A DNA stretch of 64,000 nt from Solirubrobacterales bacterium (GCA_003132505.1 PKXY01000028.1:14291-78290); one strand, 5' to 3'. Shown: positions 40,683 through 49,620, counted from the stretch's first letter. The notes: generated by a model not told the origin, from the sequence alone. Numbers and translations are program-made.

Positions 40683-41549
40683 GTGGATGTCGTGATGCCG
40701 CTGGTGGCAGCGCCTAACGTCTCAGAGGGCCGCGACGTTGGCGTGCTCGACGCGATCGGCGCCGCGTTCGCGAGCGCGGCGCGACTCCTCGATCGCCATG
40801 CTGACAGCGATCACCACCGGGCCGTCTTTACGCTCGCGGGAGAGCCGGCGCACCTGTCGCGGGCGCTGCTTGCCGGCGCGCGCGAGACTGTTGCGCGGGT
40901 CGACCTCGGCCGGGAGCGCGGAGTGCATCCGCACGTCGGAGCGCTCGATGTGGCGCCGGTCGTGTTCTTTGACCCCGAGCTTCGCGGCGCTGCGTGTGCC
41001 GAGGCGCTGGTCACGTCCGAGTTGATCGCGAGCGAGCTCGGGGTGCCGGTCTTCCTCTACGGGGCGCTCGGAGGTGGCCGCACGCGCGCCGATTTACGCC
41101 GCGGCGGTCGCCAGGCACTCGGTGAGCGGATCGCCTCCGGTGAGCTGACGCCCGATTTCGGGCCGCGCCGGCTCCATCCGACGGCCGGGGCGACGCTCGT
41201 CGCCGCCCGCGCGCCGCTCGTGGCGTTCAATCTCGAGCTGGCTTTGCCGGCGGGCCTCGAGACCGCCAAGCGGATTGCCGGCCTTATTCGTGAGCCGGGA
41301 CTCCTCGCGGCGATCGGTCTCGCCCTCGCCTCCAGGGGCGGCGTGGCGCAGGTCTCGATGAACGTCGAGGATCCGTTCGCGATCACGCTTGCGGCGATCG
41401 TCGAGCGCGTCGCCGAGCACGCGCCGGTCAGCGCGGCGGAGATCGTCGGGCTCGTTCCGCAGGCCACGCTCGCTGGCTTTCCGGTGGGAATCGAATTGCG
41501 TGGCTTCGATCCTGCCCGCCAGGTGGCCGAGAACGCATTAACCTTCTAG
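40683..41549 (+). CDS. ftcD: Glutamate formimidoyltransferase (FtcD N-domain type)
   Basis: A 288-residue protein with APNVSEGRD at the start, DSDHHRAVFT and the catalytic-His region GVHPHVGALDVAPVVFF, plus VPVFLYG. These are FtcD signatures for transferring the formimino group from formiminoglutamate to tetrahydrofolate. The cyclodeaminase domain is absent, so cyclodeaminase activity must come from another gene. No other histidine-degradation gene is adjacent; a related one-carbon or folate role is possible. It starts the cluster leading into hisS-aspS. Confidence 0.88.
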   Translation: MDVVMPLVAAPNVSEGRDVGVLDAIGAAFASAARLLDRHADSDHHRAVFTLAGEPAHLSRALLAGARETVARVDLGRERGVHPHVGALDVAPVVFFDPELRGAACAEALVTSELIASELGVPVFLYGALGGGRTRADLRRGGRQALGERIASGELTPDFGPRRLHPTAGATLVAARAPLVAFNLELALPAGLETAKRIAGLIREPGLLAAIGLALASRGGVAQVSMNVEDPFAITLAAIVERVAEHAPVSAAEIVGLVPQATLAGFPVGIELRGFDPARQVAENALTF

Positions 41550-41551
41550 GC

Positions 41552-41947
41552 GTGCCCCGCACGACCAGGCGCCGACGCTCGACCAAACACCGCGGCAATG
41601 CCGCGGGGATCATCGAGGCGCGTGGCCGGACCGGCCGCAAGCCGACCAAGTCCGAAAAGGGTGGTGGCGGTGGACGCGGCGGCAACTCGGGCCGCGTGTC
41701 TGGCGGCAAGGGCTCGCGCGGGCCGAAGGCGAAACGCTACGAGAAGCCGCCGACTTGGCGGAGCGCAGGTTTTCGGGCTGTGTGCGCGGCGGTCGTCGTC
41801 TACTTCGTCTCGACGCTCCTGCTCAAGCGCCCGGTCGAGACCAACCTGATCCTGCTGCCCGTGGTGCTCGTCATCTACGCGCCGCTGATCTATTACACGG
41901 ACCTCTGGATGTACCGCCGCAACATGCGCAAGAAGGCGGCGCAATGA
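41552..41947 (+). CDS. Basic membrane protein of unknown function
   Basis: A 131-residue protein with a highly basic, Gly/Arg/Lys-rich disordered N-terminal ~70 residues (including GGGGGRGGNSGR), then two membrane helices (FRAVCAAVVVYFVSTLLL, LILLPVVLVIYAPLIYYT), ending in a basic tail. GTG start, two bases after the FtcD-like gene; its stop overlaps the next gene by 4 bp, so it is part of the operon. The charged tail might bind RNA or phospholipids (inference). Related to short 'YihY/DUF' membrane proteins only in layout. Confidence 0.7.
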   Translation: MPRTTRRRRSTKHRGNAAGIIEARGRTGRKPTKSEKGGGGGRGGNSGRVSGGKGSRGPKAKRYEKPPTWRSAGFRAVCAAVVVYFVSTLLLKRPVETNLILLPVVLVIYAPLIYYTDLWMYRRNMRKKAAQ

Positions 41948-42624
41948 GCGACGCGCTCGATGTGCGCACGTTCACCGTTGGACCGGTCCAAGAGAACTCC
42001 TACATCGTCCGCACGCAGGGAGCGGACCGCGGGATCCTCATCGATCCGGGTGCGGAGCCTGAGCGGCTGATCGAAGCGCTCGATGGGCTCGGCGTCGCGC
42101 TCGAGGCGATCCTGATCACGCACACGCATTTCGACCACGTCGGCGCCGTTGCCGCGCTCGCGCGACACACCGGCGCCCCGGTCTACTGCCCGGCGATCGA
42201 GCGCGACGTCCTTGCCGACCTCGATGGCTACATGGGGGCGACCGGGTTCGGTCCGTTCGAGAGCTACGAGGCCGACGAGGTGCTCGAAGGGGGGGAGCAG
42301 CTCCAGCTTGCCGGGCTCGACATCGACGTGCTATTCACGCCCGGACACAGCCCCGGCCACCTCACCTACGCGCTCGGCGCGCCGGGCGCCCTGTTCAGCG
42401 GCGACGTCCTGTTCGCCGGCTCGGTCGGCCGCGTCGACCTCCCAGGCGGCGACTGGCCGACGCTTGCGGCATCGATCGGAGCTCTCCTCGACTCCTATCC
42501 GCATGACACGCTCGTCTACCCCGGCCACATGTCACTCACGACGCTTGGGCGGGAACGCGAGACCAACCCGTTTCTCGCCGAGCTGCCTGTGCCCGCCCGG
42601 GGACGCGCCCCGGCCGCGGGGTGA
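41944..42624 (+). CDS. Metallo-beta-lactamase-fold hydrolase (glyoxalase II-like)
   Basis: A 226-residue MBL-fold hydrolase with metal motif THTHFDHVG (about residue 60), then FTPGHSPGHLTY, FSGDVLFAGSVGR and VYPGHM. This is the GloB/YcbL type, usually a thioester or phosphate-ester hydrolase with Zn or Fe. The ATG at 41944 overlaps the upstream stop codon by 4 bp (ATGA), and its own stop overlaps hisS. Its frequent position beside hisS is a known pattern in actinobacteria; the substrate is undefined. Confidence 0.92.
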   Translation: MSDALDVRTFTVGPVQENSYIVRTQGADRGILIDPGAEPERLIEALDGLGVALEAILITHTHFDHVGAVAALARHTGAPVYCPAIERDVLADLDGYMGATGFGPFESYEADEVLEGGEQLQLAGLDIDVLFTPGHSPGHLTYALGAPGALFSGDVLFAGSVGRVDLPGGDWPTLAASIGALLDSYPHDTLVYPGHMSLTTLGRERETNPFLAELPVPARGRAPAAG

Positions 42625-43865
42625 GCCCCGGCCTCACCGCTCCGCGCGGCACCGCCGACGTCCTGCCCGAGCAGGCTGCGATACGCCTGCGTGTCGAGCA
42701 GACCGCGCGGGAGCTGCTGGAGGCCGCGGGCTACGGACGCATCGAGACGCCCGCGTTCGAGGCGACGGAGGTCTTCACGCGCGGGGTTGGCGCCGCGACC
42801 GACATCGTCGAGAAGGAGATGTACAGCTTCGATGACGGCGGCGGCCGCTCACTGACGCTGCGGCCGGAAGGGACGGCTCCGGTATGCCGCGCCTACGTCG
42901 AGCACGGCATGCACAAGCTCCCAGCCCCGGTCAAGCTCTACTACCTCGAGAGCTTCTTTCGCGCCGAGCGACCACAGGCCGGCCGCTATCGCCAGTTCTG
43001 GCAGGTTGGTGCCGAGGCGCTCGGTTCCGAGGACCCGGCGCTCGACGCCGAACTGATCGTCCTGCTGCACCAGCTGCTCACGCGGCTCGGCGCCAGCGAC
43101 CTGCATCTGCGCCTCTCGAGCCTCGGGACGCCGGCGGCGCGCAGCGAGTATCGCGACGAGCTGATCGACTACTTGCGTGCCAACTCCGACCGCCTGTCGG
43201 AGACCGTCCGCGACCGCATCGAGCGCAACCCGCTGCGGGCCTTCGACGCCGACGATCCCTCGACCGGCGCGGTGATGGAGCAGGCGCCGCGCTTGCTCGA
43301 CCGCCTGCCGGCCAACGACCTCGAGCACTTCGCAGAGGTCAGGCGGCTGCTCGATAGCGCGGGTGTCGCCTACGAGATCGACACCACGCTCGTCCGGGGT
43401 CTCGATTACTACACGCGGACCGTGTTCGAGTTCACGAGCGACGAGCTGGCCGCCGGCCAGTCGACGGTCGGCGCCGGCGGTCGCTACGACGGCCTGGTCG
43501 AACTGCTCGGCGGCCCGCCAACACCGGGAGCCGGCTGGGCGGCGGGGGTCGAGCGGATCATCCTGGCGTCGCCGGCCGAGGCCGAGCCGCCGCCCGCTCC
43601 CGACCTCTATGTCGCGCACGACGGCTCGCGTCCGGCTGCGTTCAACCTGGCTCTCGACGCGCGCGCGGCCGGTCTGCGCGCCCAGCTAGAGCTCGCCGGT
43701 CGCTCCCTCAAAGGCCAGTTCAAGCATGCTGAGCGCCTGAACGCTCGTTTCGTGGCGGTGGTTGACGACGAGACGGTGACGCTACGCGATCGCTCCGCCG
43801 GCAGCGAGCGCGTTGTTGCGCATGGCGACGTCGTCGCAGCGGTGAAGCAAGCGCTCGAGGCATGA
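42621..43865 (+). CDS. hisS: Histidyl-tRNA synthetase
   Basis: A 414-residue class II synthetase. Motif 1 begins PRGTADVLPEQAA; motif 2 is FRAERPQAGRYRQF; the HisA motif is LVRGLDYYTRTVFE; motif 3 region GAGGRYDGLVELLGG precedes GWAAGVERI. An anticodon-binding domain (about residues 330-414) follows. It charges tRNA-His. GTG start with 4-bp overlap to the MBL gene; its stop overlaps the aspS ATG by 4 bp. Confidence 0.96.
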   Translation: MSPGLTAPRGTADVLPEQAAIRLRVEQTARELLEAAGYGRIETPAFEATEVFTRGVGAATDIVEKEMYSFDDGGGRSLTLRPEGTAPVCRAYVEHGMHKLPAPVKLYYLESFFRAERPQAGRYRQFWQVGAEALGSEDPALDAELIVLLHQLLTRLGASDLHLRLSSLGTPAARSEYRDELIDYLRANSDRLSETVRDRIERNPLRAFDADDPSTGAVMEQAPRLLDRLPANDLEHFAEVRRLLDSAGVAYEIDTTLVRGLDYYTRTVFEFTSDELAAGQSTVGAGGRYDGLVELLGGPPTPGAGWAAGVERIILASPAEAEPPPAPDLYVAHDGSRPAAFNLALDARAAGLRAQLELAGRSLKGQFKHAERLNARFVAVVDDETVTLRDRSAGSERVVAHGDVVAAVKQALEA

Positions 43866-45646
43866 AGCGGCCGCCCTCAGCCAATCAGTACCGCACCGCA
43901 TGGGCCGGCGACCTGCGCGCGAGCGAGGTTGGCGAGGAGGTTCGCGTCGCGGGCTGGGTCCACCGCCGCCGCGACCACGGCGGGCTGATCTTTGTCGACC
44001 TCCGCGACCGCTCCGGGCTGCTTCAGCTCGTCTTGCATCCACAGAGCGCGCCCGAGGCGCACGCCGCCGCCCACGACCTGCGCAGCGAGGCGGCGATCAG
44101 CGTCGGCGGCAAGGTCGTCGCGCGCTCAGCGGACACCGTCAACCCGACGCTCGCGACTGGTGAGATCGAGCTTGCGGTCAGCGAGCTGCGCGTGCTTGCA
44201 ACCTCGCCGACGCCGCCCTTTCCGATCGACGAGGACGTCGAGGTCGACGAGGTCCTGCGACTGCGCCACCGCTCGCTCGACCTGCGCCGCGAGACGATGC
44301 GCGACGCACTCGTGCTGCGCGACGCGGTCGTCGCGGTGATGCGCGAGCTGCTGGCCGCCGAGGACTTCGTCGACATCGAAACGCCGATCCTGACGATCGC
44401 ATCGCCGTCCGGCGCGCGCGACTTCCTCGTTCCCGCGCGGACCCATCGCGGCAGCTTCTACGCCCTGCCACAGTCCCCGCAGCTTTTCAAGCAGCTGCTG
44501 ATGTTCGCCGGCTTTGAGCGCTACTACCAGATCGCGCGCTGCTTCCGCGATGAGGACTCGCGCGCCGACCGTCAGCCGGAGTTCACCCAGCTCGACGTCG
44601 AGCTGTCGTTCATCGGCGAGGAGGACGTGCTCGCGCTCACCGAGCGCGTGATGGCGCGCGTCTTTGAGATCGGCGGCTTCGCCGTCGCTGCGCCGCCGTG
44701 GCCGCGGCTGACCTACGCCGACGCGATCGCGCGCTACGGGATCGATCGACCCGACACGCGCTTCGGCCTCGAGCTGCACGACGTCGGCGAGTTGCTACGC
44801 GGCAGCGAGTTCAAGGTCTTCGAGAGCGTGCTGAGTGCCAGCGGCGTCGTCCGCGCGCTCAACGCCGGCGCCCACGAGCTGTCGCGCGCTGAGCAGGACG
44901 GCCTCAACGAGATCGTCCAGCGCTATGGCGCGAAGGCGGTCGCTCCGATCTACGCGGGGGATGGGGGGTGGCGCGGCAACCTTGCCAAGTTCTTCACGGC
45001 GCAGGCGATCGATGCAGTGAACCGCGAGCTCGGCGCGCAGGACGGGGACCTGCTGCTGTTCGTGGCCGATCGCGCAGAGGTCGCAGCGCAGGCGCTCGGG
45101 GCGCTGCGGCTCGAGCTCGGCGAGCGCTTCGGGCTGATCGACGAGACGCGCCACGACGTGCTCTGGGTGACCGACTTCCCGATGTTCGAGTGGAGCGAGA
45201 CCGAGCAGCGCTTCGCTGCCGTGCACCACCCGTTCACCGCGCCGGCGCCTGCCTCGGGCGCGAGCGAGCTCGACTTCTCCGATCCGGGCGCGCTGCTCGC
45301 GCGCGCCTACGACCTCGTCTGCGATGGCGTCGAGCTCGGCGGCGGCTCGATCCGCATCAACACGCCCGAGCTGCAGCAGGAGGTCTTCAAGGTGATCGGG
45401 CTTTCCGAGGAGGAGGCAGGGGCGCGCTTCGGCTTCCTGCTCGAAGCGCTCCGCTACGGTGCCCCGCCGCACGGTGGCATCGCTCTCGGGGTCGATCGGA
45501 TCGTCGCGATCTGCGCTGGCCGAGAGTCGATCCGCGACGTCATCGCCTTCCCCAAGACCGCGAGCGGCGTGGATCCGCTGACCGGCGCGCCCGCCCCGGT
45601 CGATTCGGCGCAACTGCGCGAGCTCGGGCTGCGCACGCTCGCCTAG
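43862..45646 (+). CDS. aspS: Aspartyl-tRNA synthetase, possibly relaxed specificity
   Basis: A 594-residue bacterial-type AspRS. The N-terminal OB fold (VRVAGWVHRRRDHGGLIFVD) contains His at the position that in Pseudomonas aeruginosa AspRS marks non-discriminating enzymes. Catalytic motifs include ARCFRDEDSRADRQPEFTQL, a GAD insertion domain (about 290-410), and GGIALGVDRIVA. The second known determinant (a Gly in P. aeruginosa) is Asp here, so specificity is uncertain. Overlaps hisS by 4 bp. Confidence 0.96.
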   Translation: MKRPPSANQYRTAWAGDLRASEVGEEVRVAGWVHRRRDHGGLIFVDLRDRSGLLQLVLHPQSAPEAHAAAHDLRSEAAISVGGKVVARSADTVNPTLATGEIELAVSELRVLATSPTPPFPIDEDVEVDEVLRLRHRSLDLRRETMRDALVLRDAVVAVMRELLAAEDFVDIETPILTIASPSGARDFLVPARTHRGSFYALPQSPQLFKQLLMFAGFERYYQIARCFRDEDSRADRQPEFTQLDVELSFIGEEDVLALTERVMARVFEIGGFAVAAPPWPRLTYADAIARYGIDRPDTRFGLELHDVGELLRGSEFKVFESVLSASGVVRALNAGAHELSRAEQDGLNEIVQRYGAKAVAPIYAGDGGWRGNLAKFFTAQAIDAVNRELGAQDGDLLLFVADRAEVAAQALGALRLELGERFGLIDETRHDVLWVTDFPMFEWSETEQRFAAVHHPFTAPAPASGASELDFSDPGALLARAYDLVCDGVELGGGSIRINTPELQQEVFKVIGLSEEEAGARFGFLLEALRYGAPPHGGIALGVDRIVAICAGRESIRDVIAFPKTASGVDPLTGAPAPVDSAQLRELGLRTLA

Positions 45647-45699
45647 CGGACTCGCGGTAGTTTCCTCACAGCTGGCAACCATCGAACACGGAGGGGAAA

Positions 45700-46044
45700 A
45701 TGGCCAAGCCGACAAATAGCGACGCGCAGCTGATGATCCAGATCGCACAGTGGGGGACCTCGCTGGGCGTCGAGGAGGCGATGCCGCAACTCTTCGCCGA
45801 CGATTTCGACCCAAACACAGCCGACGCGATGGACAACCCGGCCGTGCGCAAGATGCTGATGTTCGGCGAGTCGATCGGGACACTCACCAAACACGACCTG
45901 CTGAGCAGGAAGCTCGTCCACGACTGGCTGTGGATCGAGGGCATCTGGTCGCGTGTCGGCCCGGCGGCGCTCAAGCAGCGCGCGCGCTTCAACGAGCCGC
46001 GGCTCTACGAGAACCTCGAGGCGCTCGCCAAGTCCTCGACCTGA
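45700..46044 (+). CDS. Hypothetical protein, conserved actinobacterial type
   Basis: A 114-residue soluble protein with GGAGGGG 6 nt upstream of its ATG. It has Trp/Asp-rich helical segments: LMIQIAQWGTSLGVEEAMPQ, then LLSRKLVHDWLWIEGIWSRV. It resembles the DUF4760-like small proteins by pattern only. It has no motif for catalysis, no signal peptide and no cysteine. Possible operon end after aspS. Confidence 0.7.
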   Translation: MAKPTNSDAQLMIQIAQWGTSLGVEEAMPQLFADDFDPNTADAMDNPAVRKMLMFGESIGTLTKHDLLSRKLVHDWLWIEGIWSRVGPAALKQRARFNEPRLYENLEALAKSST

Positions 46045-46059
46045 CTCTAAACCTCAAGC

Positions 46060-46434
46060 TCAGCTATGCGGCAGCGGCTCGACCGTCGTCGCGGTCACCT
46101 CGAGACGCACGGGCGCGGTACCGAGCGCGTTCGTGTTGCGCGCCCGCACTTGGTACTCGGAGCCGCCGAGCGCTGAGCCGCGACTCAGGATTCTGAGCTT
46201 TGCAAGGTTGGGCGCTCGCCCACCGCTGGCGACCGCGACAACGCGGACACTTCCCGAATAGATTGCATTTCCGTACTCGAGCGCGTCCGGGTAGCTGACT
46301 GTGACAGCGCGCGTTTGACCAGCAGCGATCTTCTTCGAGCCATAAAAGTGCTTCGTCACCGATCCCGCGGCGGCAGCGGACACGCTTGCAAGCAACGCGA
46401 TCAAAGCGCCAGCCACGAGTATTCTGGTTCTCAT
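46060..46434 (-). CDS. Secreted hypothetical protein
   Basis: A 124-residue protein with a signal peptide (MRTRILVAGALIALLASVSA, cleavage after AAA), then a β-rich mature part (TRAVTVSYPDALEYG, SVRVVAVASGGRAPNLA). No cysteines. Its layout fits an exported immunoglobulin-like or adhesin-like domain. The ATG at 46434 is chosen because it starts the signal peptide; the longer frame adds ten residues. It converges with the hypothetical gene at 45700. Confidence 0.72.
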   Translation of the reverse strand: MRTRILVAGALIALLASVSAAAAGSVTKHFYGSKKIAAGQTRAVTVSYPDALEYGNAIYSGSVRVVAVASGGRAPNLAKLRILSRGSALGGSEYQVRARNTNALGTAPVRLEVTATTVEPLPHS

Positions 46435-46470
46435 GCCGGCAATGCTAGCCATTAACAGTAAATTGGTGAC

Positions 46471-48174
46471 TCACGCACCGCTAAGCTGCGCTGCCTTCAC
46501 GGCGAGCAGGATGGCCGAAAGGATCAGGTAGCCCCACATCCCGGCCAGCGCGAGGCTGCGACCGCGCGAGGCGACGGGCCGCTGGAGCAGGGCGAGTGGC
46601 GGCATCGTCCACTGCTGCTTGGGGATCTGGGGTCCGCTGTCGATCACGGTGACTTGGCCACCGGCACGGCTCCTGAGGGCCGCCGCACCGAAGCCGGAGA
46701 GGCCGAGCGCGAGCACGCTGGCGCCGATCAGGGCAAAGCGCGTCACGTCGATGTGCGGGAAGACAGTCGTCGCCATCAGGATCAGCGACAGGAGAACGAG
46801 CACGGAGATAATGACACTCGAGAGGACGTTGAGCCAGGGGGGGTTGCGCCAGGGACCGAGCACGTCGCGGTCGTTGCAGAGCAGCAGCAGGAATACCGTC
46901 GCGCTCGGCAGGAGTACGCCTGCCAGCGCCTGGACCGCTGTGGTGATCACGCCAAGCGGTGCTCCCGGGATCAGCACGATCCCGCCGGCGCCCGCGACGA
47001 GGAGAGTAAAAACCGCGTAGAAGCCTTTGGCCTCGGTCACCTTACGGTGCAACGAGTTACGCGTGCGAGTGAGGTCGCCGAGCGCGTAGCTCGTGGCGAG
47101 CGTGAGCGCCGCGGCGCCGATCAGCGAGGCGTTGAGCAGGACCACCGCGAAGAATCCTCCGGCAGCGGAGCCGAGCCTCGAGCTGAGCGCGCTTGCGGTG
47201 GCCCCGGCGTTGTTGAAGTTGCCGAAGTACTGGCTGTGCTCGAAGGCGAACGCGCAGATCGACATCAGCGCCGCTGCGCCGATCACGACGATGAACGCTC
47301 CGACCCAGGTGTCGAGGCGCTCGTAGTTGATCCAGCGTGGCGTGATCCGCTTGTCGATCACATTCGATTGCTGAAAGAAGAGTTGCCAGGGGGCGACCGT
47401 GGTTCCGACGATCGCGATGATCAGGAGCACGGAGGTCGAGTTGGCGCCGCCGTGAATGCCAGGGATGACCAAGCCATGGGCGATCGAGCCGATCCGCGGG
47501 TGCGCGAGGAAGAACAGCGGGATTACGAGAAAGTTCGCGAAGACGAAGACGAACATCGCCCGCTCCCAGGCGCGGAAGCTGCCGCTGGCTGTGATCGCGA
47601 CGAGCAGGACGACAGCGATCGGGACGGACACGTACTTCGAGACGCCGAAGTACGACAGCGCGAAGTTGACGCCGATGAACTCGGTGACGATTGTCAGGAA
47701 GTTGAGGACGAACAGGTCGACGACAGAGAACCAGGCCCAGAAGCGGCCGAAGCGCTCGGCGATCAGGCGGGCGTGTCCGACGCCCGTGACGGCCCCCAAG
47801 CGAACCACCATCTCCTGGTTGACGATCAGCACGGGAATCAGGAGCAGAAGCACCCAGAGCAGGCTCGTGCCGTAGTTCTGGCCGGCTTGCGAGTAGGTCG
47901 ACACGCCGCCGGCGTCGTTGTCGCCGACCATCACGATCAGTCCCGGACCGGCGATCGCGAGCAGCGCCAGGCCGCGTGAGCGCCAGCCGCGACGTCCTTC
48001 CGTGTCGTGCTCGCGGATCGTCCCGAACGCACCCTGGATGTCGCCGACGTGGGCGCTGTCGAGCACCGCACGCTCGCCTGCGCCCGCTTGGGTGTGCGTC
48101 GCCGTGTCCGCGCTTGGGCGCACCGTGGAGGGTGCAGACGACCGCGCCGGGCCGCGTGGCGGCTTTGCTGCCAT
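46471..48174 (-). CDS. Nramp-like divalent metal transporter, altered metal site (possible Mg2+ transporter)
   Basis: A 567-residue LeuT-fold carrier with eleven or twelve hydrophobic segments after a ~70-residue soluble N-terminus. In TM1 the canonical Nramp motif DPGN is MVGDNDAGG. In TM6 the canonical MPHN is TTVAPWQ, so the metal-coordinating Met is Ala. Loss of that Met is reported for Nramp-related magnesium transporters (NRMT). Downstream in the same direction of a channel-less MgtE-like sensor (186 bp apart), which supports Mg2+. Selectivity is inference; Mn2+ cannot be excluded. Confidence 0.85.
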   Translation of the reverse strand: MAAKPPRGPARSSAPSTVRPSADTATHTQAGAGERAVLDSAHVGDIQGAFGTIREHDTEGRRGWRSRGLALLAIAGPGLIVMVGDNDAGGVSTYSQAGQNYGTSLLWVLLLLIPVLIVNQEMVVRLGAVTGVGHARLIAERFGRFWAWFSVVDLFVLNFLTIVTEFIGVNFALSYFGVSKYVSVPIAVVLLVAITASGSFRAWERAMFVFVFANFLVIPLFFLAHPRIGSIAHGLVIPGIHGGANSTSVLLIIAIVGTTVAPWQLFFQQSNVIDKRITPRWINYERLDTWVGAFIVVIGAAALMSICAFAFEHSQYFGNFNNAGATASALSSRLGSAAGGFFAVVLLNASLIGAAALTLATSYALGDLTRTRNSLHRKVTEAKGFYAVFTLLVAGAGGIVLIPGAPLGVITTAVQALAGVLLPSATVFLLLLCNDRDVLGPWRNPPWLNVLSSVIISVLVLLSLILMATTVFPHIDVTRFALIGASVLALGLSGFGAAALRSRAGGQVTVIDSGPQIPKQQWTMPPLALLQRPVASRGRSLALAGMWGYLILSAILLAVKAAQLSGA

Positions 48175-48235
48175 CTACTTCACCTCCTTTCGGGCTCCGT
48201 CCGCGAGATCGATCGCGCGGGCCGTCCGGAGGCCT

Positions 48236-48268
48236 CCTCAGCCTTGTCTCAACGAGACGATGCTGAGG
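48236..48268 (-). promoter_or_regulatory. Stem-loop in the leader of the Nramp-like gene
   Basis: The outer 7-bp stem CCTCAGC/GCTGAGG (48236-48242 with 48262-48268) and inner 5-bp stem GTCTC/GAGAC (48246-48250 with 48254-48258) are stacked with small internal loops. It lies in the 186-bp gap before the Nramp-like gene, among further GC-rich inverted repeats. It does not match the M-box consensus that I know. It may be a leader control element. Confidence 0.4.
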
Positions 48269-48360
48269 CGAGGACGCCGGTGCAGGCAGCCGCGCGACCG
48301 CGACTTCGCGGCGGTTCGCTGTCTTGCTGGGTGCAGGTCTGGTCGTCCATCGCCCGAATC

Positions 48361-49620
48361 TTACTCGCGGGCGAGACCATATCGGCGGCGCCAATCGTCG
48401 GGCAGCATGAGCTCCAGGATGTCATCGACAGAGACGATTCCGATCGGCCGATCGTCGCCGTCGACCACCGGCAGCGACACCAGGTTGTAGTCGGTCATCA
48501 GCCGCGCCACCTCGGGTACTTCGGCCTCTGCCGTCACCGACGGCGGGGCTGTCACGCCGAGCTCGAGCAGCGGCGTCTTCGGGTCGGCGGCGATCAGCGC
48601 GCCGGCGGTCACGAGGCCGCGGAGCGTGCCGTCCTTCTCGATCACAAGGACCGTGTGCAGCGCCTCGGGCGGCAGGTCGCGCTTGCGCGCGCTCGATATC
48701 GCCTCAGCCGCTGTCGCGCTGCCGGCCACGGCGAGGAAGTCGGGGTTCATGACGCCGCCGGCCGTCGAGGGGTTGTAACCGAGCAGCTTGCGGATCTTGC
48801 GCTGCTTGGCCGCCGGCAGCAGCTCGAGCACCGGCATGCGGCGATCCTGCGGCAGCTCGAGCAGCAGATCGGCCGCGTCGTCACTCGCCATCCGTGAGAG
48901 CACCGAGGCGACCTCGCGGTCGGAGCGGGCGTCGAGGAACTCGAGCTGATGCTCGTCGTCCAGCTCCTCGAAGACGTCGGCCTCGAGCTCCTTGTCCTGA
49001 CCGACGGCGGCGAGGATCTCCTCGCCTTCGTCGTGACTGGCCGCCTCGACGAGGTCGGCGAGCTGCGAGGGATGGAGGTGGGCGATACGCCGGTGGCGCA
49101 ACCGCAGGCGCGCCGTCGGCACGTGCCCGACGAACGGCTCGAGCTGATCCCACGGGACGAACGCAGCGTCGGTGCCGGCGGCGCCGCGCAGCGCGCGCGG
49201 CAGGCGGCGGCGCACCCGCGCGGCGAGGCTCGTGTCGATCCCGGCGACGCGCCAGGTGCTGGTCTCGTCGACGAGGCGCACCTCGCCGGCGGTGACCAGG
49301 CGGGCTGTGTTGACGTTGATCACGCTGTGACCGAGCACGTCGGCCCGCAGCAGCACCTCGTTCGGGCGGCGCTCGAACGGCGCGAGGTCGAGCTTCGTCG
49401 TCGTCAGGTGCACGCCACCGTCATCGAGCCGCTCGATGTTGCGGCCAGGGACGAACAGGTTGCGTCCGCCGACGACCGCACGCAGGCCGACGACCGGTGG
49501 CAACGTCTCGCTCTCGCCGAGCCGGACGACGATGTCATCCACGCGGCCGAGACGCTCGTTTGCGCTGTCGAGCAGCGGGCTACCGACCAGCGATGAGAGG
49601 TGGAGAACGCCTGCGGGCAT
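48361..49620 (-). CDS. MgtE-like magnesium sensor protein without channel domain (PRC-barrel, MgtE-N, CBS pair)
   Basis: A 419-residue soluble protein: N-terminal PRC-barrel-like region (LSSLVGSPLLDSANERLGRV), a PRC-like second module, then MgtE-N helical superhelix (DVFEELDDEHQLEFLDARSD, then MASDDAADLLLELPQD), then two CBS repeats (VMNPDFLAVAGSAT, then VDGDDRPIGIVSVDDILELM). The five-helix MgtE channel is absent. In MgtE the N and CBS domains bind Mg2+ and close the channel. Here they probably regulate the Nramp-like transporter encoded directly downstream (inference). Confidence 0.88.
   Translation of the reverse strand: MPAGVLHLSSLVGSPLLDSANERLGRVDDIVVRLGESETLPPVVGLRAVVGGRNLFVPGRNIERLDDGGVHLTTTKLDLAPFERRPNEVLLRADVLGHSVINVNTARLVTAGEVRLVDETSTWRVAGIDTSLAARVRRRLPRALRGAAGTDAAFVPWDQLEPFVGHVPTARLRLRHRRIAHLHPSQLADLVEAASHDEGEEILAAVGQDKELEADVFEELDDEHQLEFLDARSDREVASVLSRMASDDAADLLLELPQDRRMPVLELLPAAKQRKIRKLLGYNPSTAGGVMNPDFLAVAGSATAAEAISSARKRDLPPEALHTVLVIEKDGTLRGLVTAGALIAADPKTPLLELGVTAPPSVTAEAEVPEVARLMTDYNLVSLPVVDGDDRPIGIVSVDDILELMLPDDWRRRYGLARE

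Noticed and set aside
48175-48360. M-box magnesium riboswitch
   Set aside because: The conserved M-box core could not be found on the minus strand; only generic stem-loops are present.
47057-48394. 445-codon minus-strand frame overlapping the Nramp-like gene
   Set aside because: Arg-rich alternative-frame shadow; the Nramp-like frame has the transmembrane pattern.
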